In this document: one piece after another, positions 25,454-33,421 of the stretch | Numbering within the stretch: position 1 is the stretch's first letter | Layout of the letters: the number at the start of each line of letters is the position of its first letter | From: DRPG01 sp964655065 | GTDB taxonomy: Bacteria > Myxococcota_A > UBA796 > GCA-2862545 | Assembly (NCBI GenBank): GCA_964655065.1 | Contig: CAZZLC010000032.1 | Coordinates: 1 to 64,000, forward strand | DNA: 64,000 nt | Direction of reading: 5' to 3' | Notes under the pieces: generated by a model | The model's database searches: none | The model's input: the letters and a program-made list of their open reading frames with translations, nothing else | What the model was told of the DNA's origin: nothing | Position numbers and translations under genes: made by a program

Positions 25454-25705
25454 ATGACCCTGTGGTGGATTGGATGGCTGGCGACGAGCCTGGCGGTGGA
25501 GACCGGCGGGGACACGGGAGTGCCCGTACCCGGCGACACCTTCGCTGACACCGGGGCGCTCTCCACGCCCGCACGCTCCGCCGCCGAGCTTGCCGGGGAG
25601 GTCGGGGGATGTCGGTGTTCGTCGTCAGGGAGTCCGGGCCTGGGCCTGGTCGGGTCGTTCAGCCTCTTCGCGGTCGCACGGCGACGGCGACTCGGGCCGG
25701 CGTGA
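25454..25705 (+). CDS. Small exported protein with MYXO-CTERM-like tail
   Basis: 83 aa. N-terminal signal peptide (MTLWWIGWLATSLAVE), a short Thr/Gly/Asp/Pro linker, then a Cys-containing motif GGCRCSSSGSPG followed by a hydrophobic helix and RRRR. That tripartite end is the MYXO-CTERM sorting-signal layout, thought to lead to cleavage and lipid anchoring at the cell surface. There is almost no cargo domain between signal and tail. First gene of the operon; its TGA overlaps the next GTG. Confidence 0.7.
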   Translation: MTLWWIGWLATSLAVETGGDTGVPVPGDTFADTGALSTPARSAAELAGEVGGCRCSSSGSPGLGLVGSFSLFAVARRRRLGPA

Positions 25706-26235
25706 CCAAGCGCTTCCACCAGTTCCCGGCCGTCGTGGAGCTCGCGGTGGTCCCCGTCGCGATCGACGGCGAGCCGCCCGTGAGCGTGCCACGCCGGGGA
25801 AGCCCGCTCGCCGACCGCGCGCGGGCCGCCGTCGCCCGGGTGGGCCGGAGCACGCTCGAGGTGCGTGACGCGCTGCAGGGCGTCCTCGACGCCGTGTCGG
25901 GGCTCGAGCGCACGATGTCCTGGCTGACCGGCTCGATGGTGCTCGCCAAGGCCGGCATCGAGCTCGAGCGCGAGCTGGTGATGATCGGCGAGGGGGCCAT
26001 CGACCTGCAGCGCACCGGCCCCTGGTCCGACGGAGACTCCGTCGTCGTGTACTTCGTCCTCGAGCTGCGCGACGTCTGCCACCTGCTGACGGCCCGGGGC
26101 ATCATCGAGCAGCGGTCGCAGGGTGCCCGCATCGTGCTCGAGGGGCTCCGCGGTGACGAGCAGGACCTCATCGTTGCCTACGTCTTCCAGCAGGAAGCCA
26201 AGGAGAGACGTCGTGCTCTGGACCATCCTCGCTGA
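25702..26235 (+). CDS. PilZ-like cytoplasmic protein
   Basis: 177 aa from GTG 25702, coupled to the preceding stop (GTGA). The frame runs upstream to 25609, but that part lies inside the neighbour. The last 90 residues resemble a PilZ barrel (ERELVMIGEGAIDLQRTGPW, GDSVVVYFVLEL, ARIVLEGLRGDEQDLIVAYVFQQ), yet the c-di-GMP signatures RxxxR and (D/N)xSxxG are absent, with IGEGAI in the corresponding loop. This suggests a non-binding PilZ domain used for protein contact. The first half has a basic helix and a hydrophobic stretch. Assignment tentative. Confidence 0.6.
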   Translation: MTKRFHQFPAVVELAVVPVAIDGEPPVSVPRRGSPLADRARAAVARVGRSTLEVRDALQGVLDAVSGLERTMSWLTGSMVLAKAGIELERELVMIGEGAIDLQRTGPWSDGDSVVVYFVLELRDVCHLLTARGIIEQRSQGARIVLEGLRGDEQDLIVAYVFQQEAKERRRALDHPR

Positions 26236-26794
26236 GCTCGCCGTCGCCCAGGCGGCGGACATCTTCCTCGTGGCGCGGGGTCAGGCCGAGTTCTGGAACG
26301 ACGCCGCGATCGGGAGCTTCTACGCGACGGGCGGCCTCGTGGGCGGCGCAGGCGTGGTGGTGGACGTCATCGGTCCGATCACCGCCGACCTCGACATCGC
26401 CTACAAGCGAGCGCTGCCAGCCCTGAACCGCGACGACGAGACGTCCCGGTTCGAGATCGTCCCCGTGACCCTCCTCGCCGAGTACAACTTCGAGTTCGCC
26501 AAGGTGCCGATCCGCCCGTTTGCCGGCCTCGGCTTCGCGATGGTTCAGTTCGCGGAGCGACACCCGCCACTGGGCGATGGCCGCACCGTGACGAGGGGCA
26601 CCCGCCCCGCCATCGAGGTCCGAACCGGCTTCCGACTCGATCTCGGGCTCGTTCCCGACAGCCTGGTCCACACGAGCCCCGTCGAAGCCATCGAGCTCGA
26701 GGTGTTCGGGGGGCGCCGCATGGAGGCACCCGGCGGACGAGGCTTCGACCTCTCGGCGTGGCGGGCCGGCCTCGGCATCGGGGTCCGGCTGTGA
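26213..26794 (+). CDS. Outer-membrane beta-barrel protein
   Basis: 193 aa from GTG 26213 with AAGGAG 7 bp upstream. The start overlaps the previous gene by 23 bp. Signal peptide VLWTILAELAVAQA; then alternating hydrophobic strands (GGLVGGAGVVVDVIGPITADLDIAY, EIVPVTLLAEYNFEFA, IRPFAGLGFAMVQF) with Gly/aromatic girdles, typical of an 8-stranded OmpA-like or OmpX-like barrel. No specific family recognised. Its TGA overlaps the next GTG. Confidence 0.74.
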   Translation: MLWTILAELAVAQAADIFLVARGQAEFWNDAAIGSFYATGGLVGGAGVVVDVIGPITADLDIAYKRALPALNRDDETSRFEIVPVTLLAEYNFEFAKVPIRPFAGLGFAMVQFAERHPPLGDGRTVTRGTRPAIEVRTGFRLDLGLVPDSLVHTSPVEAIELEVFGGRRMEAPGGRGFDLSAWRAGLGIGVRL

Positions 26795-28968
26795 CGGTGC
26801 TCCTGCTCTGGTGGGTGACGCTCGCTCACGCCATCGCGCCGACGCGAGGCGTGGTGGCCTTCCGCACCTCCCCGGACGCCGACGTCCTGGTGTACCCCCG
26901 CCACGACCCCAAGCGCATCGACGTGATGGTGCGCAAGAACCGCGCCGACATCCGCGAGCAGGTCGCCAACCTGACCGCGCTGCACCTCGAGGAGCTCGAG
27001 GTGATCTCGGTGGGTGGGGGTACCTGGTTCGTCAAGATCTACGTCGACGACGAGAGGATCGTCGCGATCCCGAAGATCCGTCCCGGCCGGGTGGTGTTCT
27101 ACCTCGAGCCGGGCGAGCCCGAGGTGATCCCACCGGTCGAGGTCCCGTCGGTCGAGGCGCTGCTGACCGACCCGCCGCCGCGGCAGCCCGCGCCGCCGGT
27201 CCCCCTGTCCCTCACCCACCTTCGCGGAGACGCGAACACGCTGACGTTGCGCCCCCAGGACGTGCAGCTCGACCTGCCGATCTGGGACACGGGGGAGACC
27301 ATCCCCCCCACGCTCAACGGCTGGGACGCAGTCGACGCTTACCGGGCCCGCATGGTCGATGGTGGCCCCGTCGAGCGGCAGGCGGAGCTGCAGTACCGAC
27401 TCGGCCTCGAGCACCTGGGGCTCGGGTGGTACCGCGAGGCGGCCTACTACTTCGAGGCCGTGCTGAAGAGCGGCACCGACTACGACGTACCCGCGGTCAA
27501 GCTCGCCGCCGCCCGGGCCCACATCGCGCTCGGGAGGACCGTCCGGGCGCTGCGCCTCTGCCGGGAGGCGAGCGACGCGGGGGCCGAGGACATCGGCGTC
27601 CTTCAGTGTCTCGGCGCGGTGGCCCTGCTCGAGGGGGAGCCCTCCCCGACCCACGTGGGGCGGGCGCTGCTCGCCCACTCGAACAAGCCATCGCATCGTC
27701 TGCTCGCAGGACAGCTCATCCTGTCCGACCACCGGTACATGGAGGCGAGGCGCATCCTCGAGGCGCTCGCCCACGGGGCGCCCAACGCCCGGGTCGTGGC
27801 CTCGCTCGGGGACGCCCGCTACGCGACGGGCGACATCGCCGGGGCCAAGCTCGCGTGGGGCGAGGCCGCGGCCAAGAACCGCCGGCTCGCCGACCGGCTG
27901 GCCCTGCGCGTCGAGATGGCCACGATGCTCGAAGACGGCGCGGCCGAGTGGGCCTCGCGGATCCCCTGGCTCGTGAAGCTGACCGACGAGAGCGGGTGGC
28001 TCGCCGCCGAAGCGCACTACCTCCTCGCCCAGGTGGCGGAGATGTACGGCGACCCCGACCTCGCCGCGGACCACCTCAACTGGCTGTGGGACCGGTACCC
28101 CGAGCGGACGGCCCGCTCCGACGTCCCCGAGCGTCTGGTGCAGGTGTGCAACCAGCGGCTCGGCATGCTCGAGCGAGAGGGCAGGAAGGCCCAGGAGGTT
28201 GCGTTCTTCATCGCCTGCTGGCGCTCCGAGCTGGACATGCTGACCGGCAACCCCGAGCGGCTGCAGCGAGTCGCCCAGCTGCTGACCGGGCTCGGACTCC
28301 CGCTCGATGCCCTGGAGCTCCAGCAGCGCGCCCTGCTGATCCACACCCGGGTGGGCGACGACGACCCGGACGCGCTCGCCGAGCTCACTCGGCTGTACGT
28401 CAAGACCGGCAAGCCACTCGAGGCCCTCGAGACCCTCGAATACGCGGAGGCCCTGAACCGCGATCTCCCCGCCGCGAAGTACCTGGTGGCGGAGGCGGAG
28501 GCCCGGCTGGGCGCGGGGGACGTCGACGGAGCGATCCAGGCGTGGAAGCTCGCCGAGGCCGAAGGCGAGCCCGACGCCCGACGCCAGATCGGACTCGTGC
28601 TCGCCGCCGAGGGACGCTGCGAGCAGGCCGGCAGCTACCTCGGCCCGCTCGACGACCCGGAGGCGCGCCTCGCCCACGGTCGCTGCCTCCTCGCCCTGGG
28701 TCGCGACGAACAGGCGGTCGCCCGGCTTCCCGAGACCCACGACGACCCCTTGGTGGTGGAGGACGCCTCGTGGCTGTCGGGGGTCCTCGCGTCCCGAGGG
28801 GCGCCCCTGCCCGAGCCGCCCCGCGTCGACGGCGACACCGGCGTCCCCTCAGAGCCCGAGCCGGTCACCGAGCCCCGGGGAATCTGGGCCCGGCTGCGTG
28901 CCGAGGAGGACGCGGCCTCGCAGTTCCGTGACCGGCTGGCCGAGCGGATGGACACGAGCTTCGAGTAG
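26791..28968 (+). CDS. Large periplasmic TPR protein
   Basis: 725 aa from GTG 26791 (coupled to the barrel gene). A signal peptide (VTVLLLWWVTLAHA) precedes a beta-rich N-terminal domain (residues about 15-110) that resembles AMIN-like modules: FRTSPDADVLVYP, IDVMVRKNRADIREQVANL, WFVKIYVDD. A long run of tetratricopeptide-like helices follows (residues about 180-650). It ends in a charged segment. The layout resembles periplasmic scaffold proteins of motility or pilus machines. Its position as the last gene of a FliA-type operon suggests a flagellar motor accessory, which is inference. Confidence 0.75.
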   Translation: MTVLLLWWVTLAHAIAPTRGVVAFRTSPDADVLVYPRHDPKRIDVMVRKNRADIREQVANLTALHLEELEVISVGGGTWFVKIYVDDERIVAIPKIRPGRVVFYLEPGEPEVIPPVEVPSVEALLTDPPPRQPAPPVPLSLTHLRGDANTLTLRPQDVQLDLPIWDTGETIPPTLNGWDAVDAYRARMVDGGPVERQAELQYRLGLEHLGLGWYREAAYYFEAVLKSGTDYDVPAVKLAAARAHIALGRTVRALRLCREASDAGAEDIGVLQCLGAVALLEGEPSPTHVGRALLAHSNKPSHRLLAGQLILSDHRYMEARRILEALAHGAPNARVVASLGDARYATGDIAGAKLAWGEAAAKNRRLADRLALRVEMATMLEDGAAEWASRIPWLVKLTDESGWLAAEAHYLLAQVAEMYGDPDLAADHLNWLWDRYPERTARSDVPERLVQVCNQRLGMLEREGRKAQEVAFFIACWRSELDMLTGNPERLQRVAQLLTGLGLPLDALELQQRALLIHTRVGDDDPDALAELTRLYVKTGKPLEALETLEYAEALNRDLPAAKYLVAEAEARLGAGDVDGAIQAWKLAEAEGEPDARRQIGLVLAAEGRCEQAGSYLGPLDDPEARLAHGRCLLALGRDEQAVARLPETHDDPLVVEDASWLSGVLASRGAPLPEPPRVDGDTGVPSEPEPVTEPRGIWARLRAEEDAASQFRDRLAERMDTSFE

Positions 28969-28974
28969 GTCGCG

Positions 28975-29604
28975 CTACGGAAGGGGCAGGAGGTCCACGA
29001 GATCGGCCATCGGGTTGCGCCCGAGGACCCAGGGGTAGAACAGGCTGCCCAGCCAGCCGTGGAGCACCGCGAGGGGCCACAGGCTGCGGTAGCGCTGGAA
29101 CAGCGCGACGTACACGCCGCCCATCGCGGTGGTGGCCGCCCAGAGCAGCGGCTCCGCGACGTGGAGGATGCCGAAGCCGACGGCCCCGATGAGCACGAGC
29201 CAGCCACGCGGAAGCTCCGCCACCTTGCGGAGGTTGTCGACGAACAGGCACTGCACGAGCCACTGCTGGACGAAGCCCCACAGCGGGTAGAGCAGCATCG
29301 ACAGCCAGAGGACCCTCGGGAGCAGCGGCCGCCCGTTCGTGTGGGCCCAGGCCGCGCCGGCGGCGACGAGCAGCAGCACCGGAACCGTCACCACCGAGAG
29401 GATCGGGCCCAGGTTGTGGCTGGGATCGAGCCCCCACTCGTGCCGTCGGGCTCGGGCGCGGCTGACCAGGTAGGTCCCCCACACCAGGATGCAGGCGACG
29501 ATGAACGCCGCGAGCGGCTCGACCGGACCGGGCGGCTTGGGCAGCCCGAGGAAGATGACCGCCGTGATCGACACCAGTGCGAACTCGGTCGCCGGACTCA
29601 GCAT
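28975..29604 (-). CDS. CPBP-like intramembrane protein, catalytic motifs degenerate
   Basis: 209 aa with about six hydrophobic segments. The C-terminal half follows the CAAX protease / CPBP pattern (FGILHVAEPLLW, LAVLHGWLG), but the EExxxR motif is replaced by QQWLVQ, so peptidase activity is doubtful. ATG 29604 has GGGAGGGG just upstream. It is the last gene of the minus-strand PilZ/FlgO-like operon and is convergent with the TPR gene, 6 bp apart. Confidence 0.68.
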   Translation of the reverse strand: MLSPATEFALVSITAVIFLGLPKPPGPVEPLAAFIVACILVWGTYLVSRARARRHEWGLDPSHNLGPILSVVTVPVLLLVAAGAAWAHTNGRPLLPRVLWLSMLLYPLWGFVQQWLVQCLFVDNLRKVAELPRGWLVLIGAVGFGILHVAEPLLWAATTAMGGVYVALFQRYRSLWPLAVLHGWLGSLFYPWVLGRNPMADLVDLLPLP

Positions 29605-29621
29605 GGCCCCTCCCTACCCTG

Positions 29622-30464
29622 TCAGAACGGAGCGCCCAGGCCGAAGCCCGACTCGAAGTCGATCGTGTAGACGGCGGGGCCCCCGAAGATCACCAGCCAG
29701 TAGAAGCCTGGCCCCACGTCGTACGTCACCGCCTGTCCCGATGCGTCGATGCGGTCCTGCTGCAGAGGGTCCTGGTTGTCGAGCCCGTCGTTGTTCTCGT
29801 CGGTCACGAGCGACAGCGTGAGGAAGCTGCCGGTGAGCTCGCTGAAGCGCAGCGTGGCCTCTTCCTCCGTGATCTGAACGAGCAGGACGTCGGCCTCGTC
29901 GAACGGGAACGCCGTCCACCCCGAGAGCTGGCCGCCCACCAGAGGGGCACCGAGCAGGTCTGCGGGAGCGTCGTTGCGAAGCCAGCGGCCGGCCGCCGGC
30001 TGGGCCGAGAGCTCGGCGACGTAGTCGAGCTCGACCCCGCCGGGGTCGAACATGCGGAGCATCCAGGTGCCGGGACCGAGCGGCAGGTCGGGAAGGGCGT
30101 CGATGGATTGATCGCTGAACAACGTCCCCGCTCCCGTCACCTGCGGGGCGGGATCGATGGGAATCACCTCGAAGTGCGGGCCCGACTTCTCGCACTCGCA
30201 GTAGGGCGTCTCCAGGGTGACGACAGAGGGGCCACGCAGGGAGAACAGCCAGCCGTCGTCGAAGCCGTTGCCCACCGCCCCGCAGAACAAGACGGGCTCT
30301 GTCTCGAGGATGCCGAGATCGGCCGCGAGCTCGGTGGTGCCCTCGGGGTCCATCTCGGGAGGCTCCGCGTCGGGGCAAGACGGCACGGGTGCCTCGGGCA
30401 CCGGGGGATCGAACTCCCGGTAGCATCCCCCCACCGCGCCAGTGACCAGCCAGAATCTCAGCAC
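29622..30464 (-). CDS. Lipoprotein of unknown function
   Basis: 280 aa from GTG 30464 with GGAGG 6 bp upstream. Signal peptide with lipobox AVGGC. Proline-rich start, then beta-structured domains resembling pre-peptidase C-terminal (PPC) modules: FCGAVGNGFDDGWLFSL, LPLGPGTWMLRMFDPGG, GPGFYWLVIFGGPAVYTIDF. PPC-type modules usually bind other surface components. Not assigned to a named family; 17 bp before the CPBP-like gene in the same operon. Confidence 0.72.
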   Translation of the reverse strand: MLRFWLVTGAVGGCYREFDPPVPEAPVPSCPDAEPPEMDPEGTTELAADLGILETEPVLFCGAVGNGFDDGWLFSLRGPSVVTLETPYCECEKSGPHFEVIPIDPAPQVTGAGTLFSDQSIDALPDLPLGPGTWMLRMFDPGGVELDYVAELSAQPAAGRWLRNDAPADLLGAPLVGGQLSGWTAFPFDEADVLLVQITEEEATLRFSELTGSFLTLSLVTDENNDGLDNQDPLQQDRIDASGQAVTYDVGPGFYWLVIFGGPAVYTIDFESGFGLGAPF

Positions 30465-30502
30465 CGGAAGCCTCCGCGCCGGCCATCATCGCACATCGAG
30501 GC

Positions 30503-31147
30503 TCACCGGTCGGGAGAGACGCGCTCGACCACCGCAGTCGTCGCGGCGCGCGCCCGATCCCGGAGCTCCTGGTGGGTGCGGGTCGTGCCGCGGGCGCGCT
30601 CCTGCGCCTCCCGCAGCCATCGCGACAGCACCGCCTGCTCGGCCCGGCCCAACCAGCTGGGTAGCGGAGGGCTCACAAAGCGCCGGAACGCGGTCTCGAG
30701 CTCCAGTCGCGCGTGGCCCCCCTGGAACCGGAACGCCACGCGACGGATGCCGACGAGCGGCCACGGTTCGCCGTCGACGTAGAGGGTCTCGCCTCGAACC
30801 TCGAGGACGACGCGCGGTGCGTCTCGCGAGAGCAGCGCGACGAGCGCGCGACGCGGATCCCGCCGCACGCGACGGGAGACCAAGGTGAGCAGCACGAACG
30901 CCACCACCCCGAGGACGAGACCCAGAAAGAGCAGCCCCTGGACGAGTCCTGCTCCGGCGAACCCGAACAGCCCGATGGGCACGGCAAGCACGAGGCCCAC
31001 GCCGGCCGCGCCGCCCCACGACAGCCCGCTGTCGGCAGGACTGATCGGCAGGGCCACTCGAAACCCCGACTCCGTCCACTCCCAACGCAGCACGGCCTCG
31101 GCAGCAGCCACGACTCGGGGATCGCGTGCTCTGGAGGATTCGTTCAC
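30503..31147 (-). CDS. Two-TM membrane protein of unknown function
   Basis: 214 aa from GTG 31147. A polar N-terminus is followed by two adjacent hydrophobic helices (residues about 45-66 and 68-91), a basic loop (RRVRRDPRR) and a cytoplasmic domain with alternating beta strands (VVLEVRGETLYVDGEPW, GIRRVAFRFQGGHARLELE), then a helical tail. The topology resembles bacterial PH-like membrane proteins. Gene lies 4 bp after the CsgG/FlgO-like gene. No function assigned. Confidence 0.7.
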   Translation of the reverse strand: MNESSRARDPRVVAAAEAVLRWEWTESGFRVALPISPADSGLSWGGAAGVGLVLAVPIGLFGFAGAGLVQGLLFLGLVLGVVAFVLLTLVSRRVRRDPRRALVALLSRDAPRVVLEVRGETLYVDGEPWPLVGIRRVAFRFQGGHARLELETAFRRFVSPPLPSWLGRAEQAVLSRWLREAQERARGTTRTHQELRDRARAATTAVVERVSPDR

Positions 31148-31151
31148 CGCA

Positions 31152-33368
31152 TTAGTCTAGCTCGATCTTCGAGAACTCGACGTACCCGTCACCGCGAGCG
31201 ACCAGCCCCACGAAGCCCGCCCGAGCCGAGGGAAGGTCCGCCGCGACGCGCGTGCGACCGGCGCTCGCCTCGATGCGCTCGCCCTCGGACCTGACCTCGA
31301 TCTCGACGCGATCGCGGCCGAGCGGACGACTCGCGAGCACGCGACCCACGGCGACGTCGTGAAGAACGGTGCCGGAGCTCCGGCAGCTGTCGGGCGTCGG
31401 GTAGGCCTCCTCGATCTCGGCGATCACGAGCCGTCCTTCGTGCACGAGCACCCCGACGCCCGACAGCGGCACCGGACGTACGAGCTCGTTCGAGACGGGA
31501 TCGCAGATGGGTGCGGTGTCGAGCTCGCGCAGGCCGACGAGGATCCCCGCGGTGGGCCGCGCCTCGACCGGTGACCACGGCTCCCGACGCGGCGAGGGGG
31601 ACTGGAGCGCCCACCAGTCGTCGGCGGGCCTGAAGTCGAGCTGCACCTTGGCGCGAACGTCGGTACGCGGGACGCCGTCGAGCACGACCACCATCGGCGG
31701 GCCGGTGCGGCCCTGACGAGCGTGCTCTGCGTAGTGGCGAAGGCTGGCCGACTCGTCGACGCCGGTGCGCGGGCCCGACACGACCTCTCCGTCGTTGCGG
31801 GTCAGGCGCCAGGCAGGAATCCCCGCGAGGAAGAACGGCCCGACGTGTGGGAACTCCTGGCGGATGAAGTAGTGCAGCTTCTGCAGCAGAGCGTCGCGCT
31901 CCAGACCCTGGAGCTCACCGAGCGACGGCGTGCGGCCGCGCTTCGCCGCGTGGAAGCGCAGGATCTCCCAGCCGAGCGAACCCTCGGGCAGCCGCTCCTG
32001 CTCCTGCGCCTCCTGGCGTACCCTTGCCGCGAGACGCGCGATGGCGTCGAGCTCACGCGGATCGGTGGTCGAGGCCGTCAGCTCCTCCAGCAGCACGGCC
32101 GCCACCGCGAAGCGCCCGATCTCGCGGTAGTCGTCGGCGAGCTCGCGCATGGCGTCGCGATACTTGTCGGCCCTCACGCAGTCGCGCGAGGCCCGCCAGA
32201 AGTCGCGCGCGAGATCGAGCTGACGGCTGCGAGGCACCCACAGCATGTCGAGCTCGTCCTGACCGAACCGCGGCACCATGTCCGGGCACGACGACAGGCT
32301 GAAGTTGTGGTTGTCGCTCTCGAAGAAGCGCGCCCGGTTGCGCGGGAGCACCCAGTCGAGGTCCCGCGTCTCGTTGAAGAACCCGTTGGGGCCGACATAC
32401 ACGGGAAACCACTCCGGTACCCGGGGCCGGAGCTCGTTCCAGAGCCCCTGGTAGGCCTGCTCGCCGAGCCGGGCGAGGGCGAAGGCGTCGGCGGAACGAC
32501 GGAGGGTCGAGAAGCCCCCGTGGTTGGTGTGGCCCCAGCCCAGCGCCGTGACGAGCAGCAGGTTCGCCGTGCTGCGCTCCTGCCACGAACGCTCCGCATC
32601 CTGGGCGATCGCCAACAGAGCCTCCACGACCCGACCCTCGCGGGCTGCGTCCTCCTGGTGAACCACCCAGGCCTCCTCGGCAGCCGCGATGCGCGCCGCC
32701 CGGGCCTTGGCTTCGGCGCGCTCCTGGACCTTCTGGAGGTCGGCGAGGGTCAGGGCGGCGAGCTCGAAGCCGGGATCGCGTCGAGAGGCATCCTCCAGGG
32801 TCTGGCGGGCCTCGGCGTAGCGCCCCTCGTCGAATAGCGCGACCCCCTTCGAGAACGTGGAGAACACGTCGAAGTCCGCGGTGTGACGGCCGATGGCGTA
32901 GCGGTCGCGGGCCGAGAGCTCGGCGCCCACCTTGGCGAGCAGCTCGGTGACCATGGCGGCCTCGAGCTCGAAGAAGCCGTCGCGCTCGCCGGTCCGCGAG
33001 GCCTCGAAGGCCACCTTGCCGGTCGACACCTCGGTCGCGCGGGCGTCGAGGCGCATGCGATCGTCGACCACGGTGAAGGATCCCACCACCACGTGCGTGG
33101 CCTGCAGCACCTTGCCGGCCTTCGCGGCGCTCGCCGGATCGACGAGCTCGCTCTTGCCGAGCTCCATCTCGGCGAGCACGTCCTGGAGCCGTGCGCGCTC
33201 GACCACGGTCACTCCGTCGACCCGCGAGAGGTCGGTGGTGACCATCGACTGCAGGCCCACGCCGAGCGCCTCGAACTCGGGACCTCCGGCGTTGTCGAAC
33301 GGCAACACGGCGAAGCGCAGGCCCGTGGCCCACGCAGTGGCGACGAAGAGCAAGAGCCACGGCCCCAT
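31152..33368 (-). CDS. CsgG/FlgO-like protein with TPR and concanavalin-like C-terminal domain
   Basis: 738 aa from ATG 33368 with GGGAGG upstream; the long frame beyond lies in the PilZ gene. Signal peptide (MGPWLLLFVATAWA) then a CsgG/LpoB/FlgO-type domain: LRFAVLPFDNAGGPEF, VTTDLSRVDGVTVVERARL, KVLQATHVVVGSFTVVDD. Middle: a YAEARQTLEDASRRDP repeat and a coiled-coil rich in Ala/Glu/Arg. A DUF-like region follows, with Trp and Asp. C-terminal 70 residues (VEIEVRSEGERIEASAG, GFVGLVARGDGYVEFSKIEL) match a LamG/DUF1080-type fold. FlgO-domain proteins sit at the outer membrane near flagella in Vibrio. Role at the flagellum is inferred from this and from the neighbouring flg/fli genes. Confidence 0.78.
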   Translation of the reverse strand: MGPWLLLFVATAWATGLRFAVLPFDNAGGPEFEALGVGLQSMVTTDLSRVDGVTVVERARLQDVLAEMELGKSELVDPASAAKAGKVLQATHVVVGSFTVVDDRMRLDARATEVSTGKVAFEASRTGERDGFFELEAAMVTELLAKVGAELSARDRYAIGRHTADFDVFSTFSKGVALFDEGRYAEARQTLEDASRRDPGFELAALTLADLQKVQERAEAKARAARIAAAEEAWVVHQEDAAREGRVVEALLAIAQDAERSWQERSTANLLLVTALGWGHTNHGGFSTLRRSADAFALARLGEQAYQGLWNELRPRVPEWFPVYVGPNGFFNETRDLDWVLPRNRARFFESDNHNFSLSSCPDMVPRFGQDELDMLWVPRSRQLDLARDFWRASRDCVRADKYRDAMRELADDYREIGRFAVAAVLLEELTASTTDPRELDAIARLAARVRQEAQEQERLPEGSLGWEILRFHAAKRGRTPSLGELQGLERDALLQKLHYFIRQEFPHVGPFFLAGIPAWRLTRNDGEVVSGPRTGVDESASLRHYAEHARQGRTGPPMVVVLDGVPRTDVRAKVQLDFRPADDWWALQSPSPRREPWSPVEARPTAGILVGLRELDTAPICDPVSNELVRPVPLSGVGVLVHEGRLVIAEIEEAYPTPDSCRSSGTVLHDVAVGRVLASRPLGRDRVEIEVRSEGERIEASAGRTRVAADLPSARAGFVGLVARGDGYVEFSKIELD

Positions 33369-33421
33369 TGGCACCTCCCGGCTCTCGAGACTCACACGAT
33401 CTGGCGGCCGCGTCAGCGACG

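Noticed and set aside
26545..28740. 731-aa minus-strand frame opposite the TPR gene
   Set aside because: No signal, domain or ribosome site; the plus-strand TPR protein explains the region.
29622..30464. Reading this lipoprotein as a serine protease because of its PPC-like modules
   Set aside because: No catalytic triad or protease domain is present.
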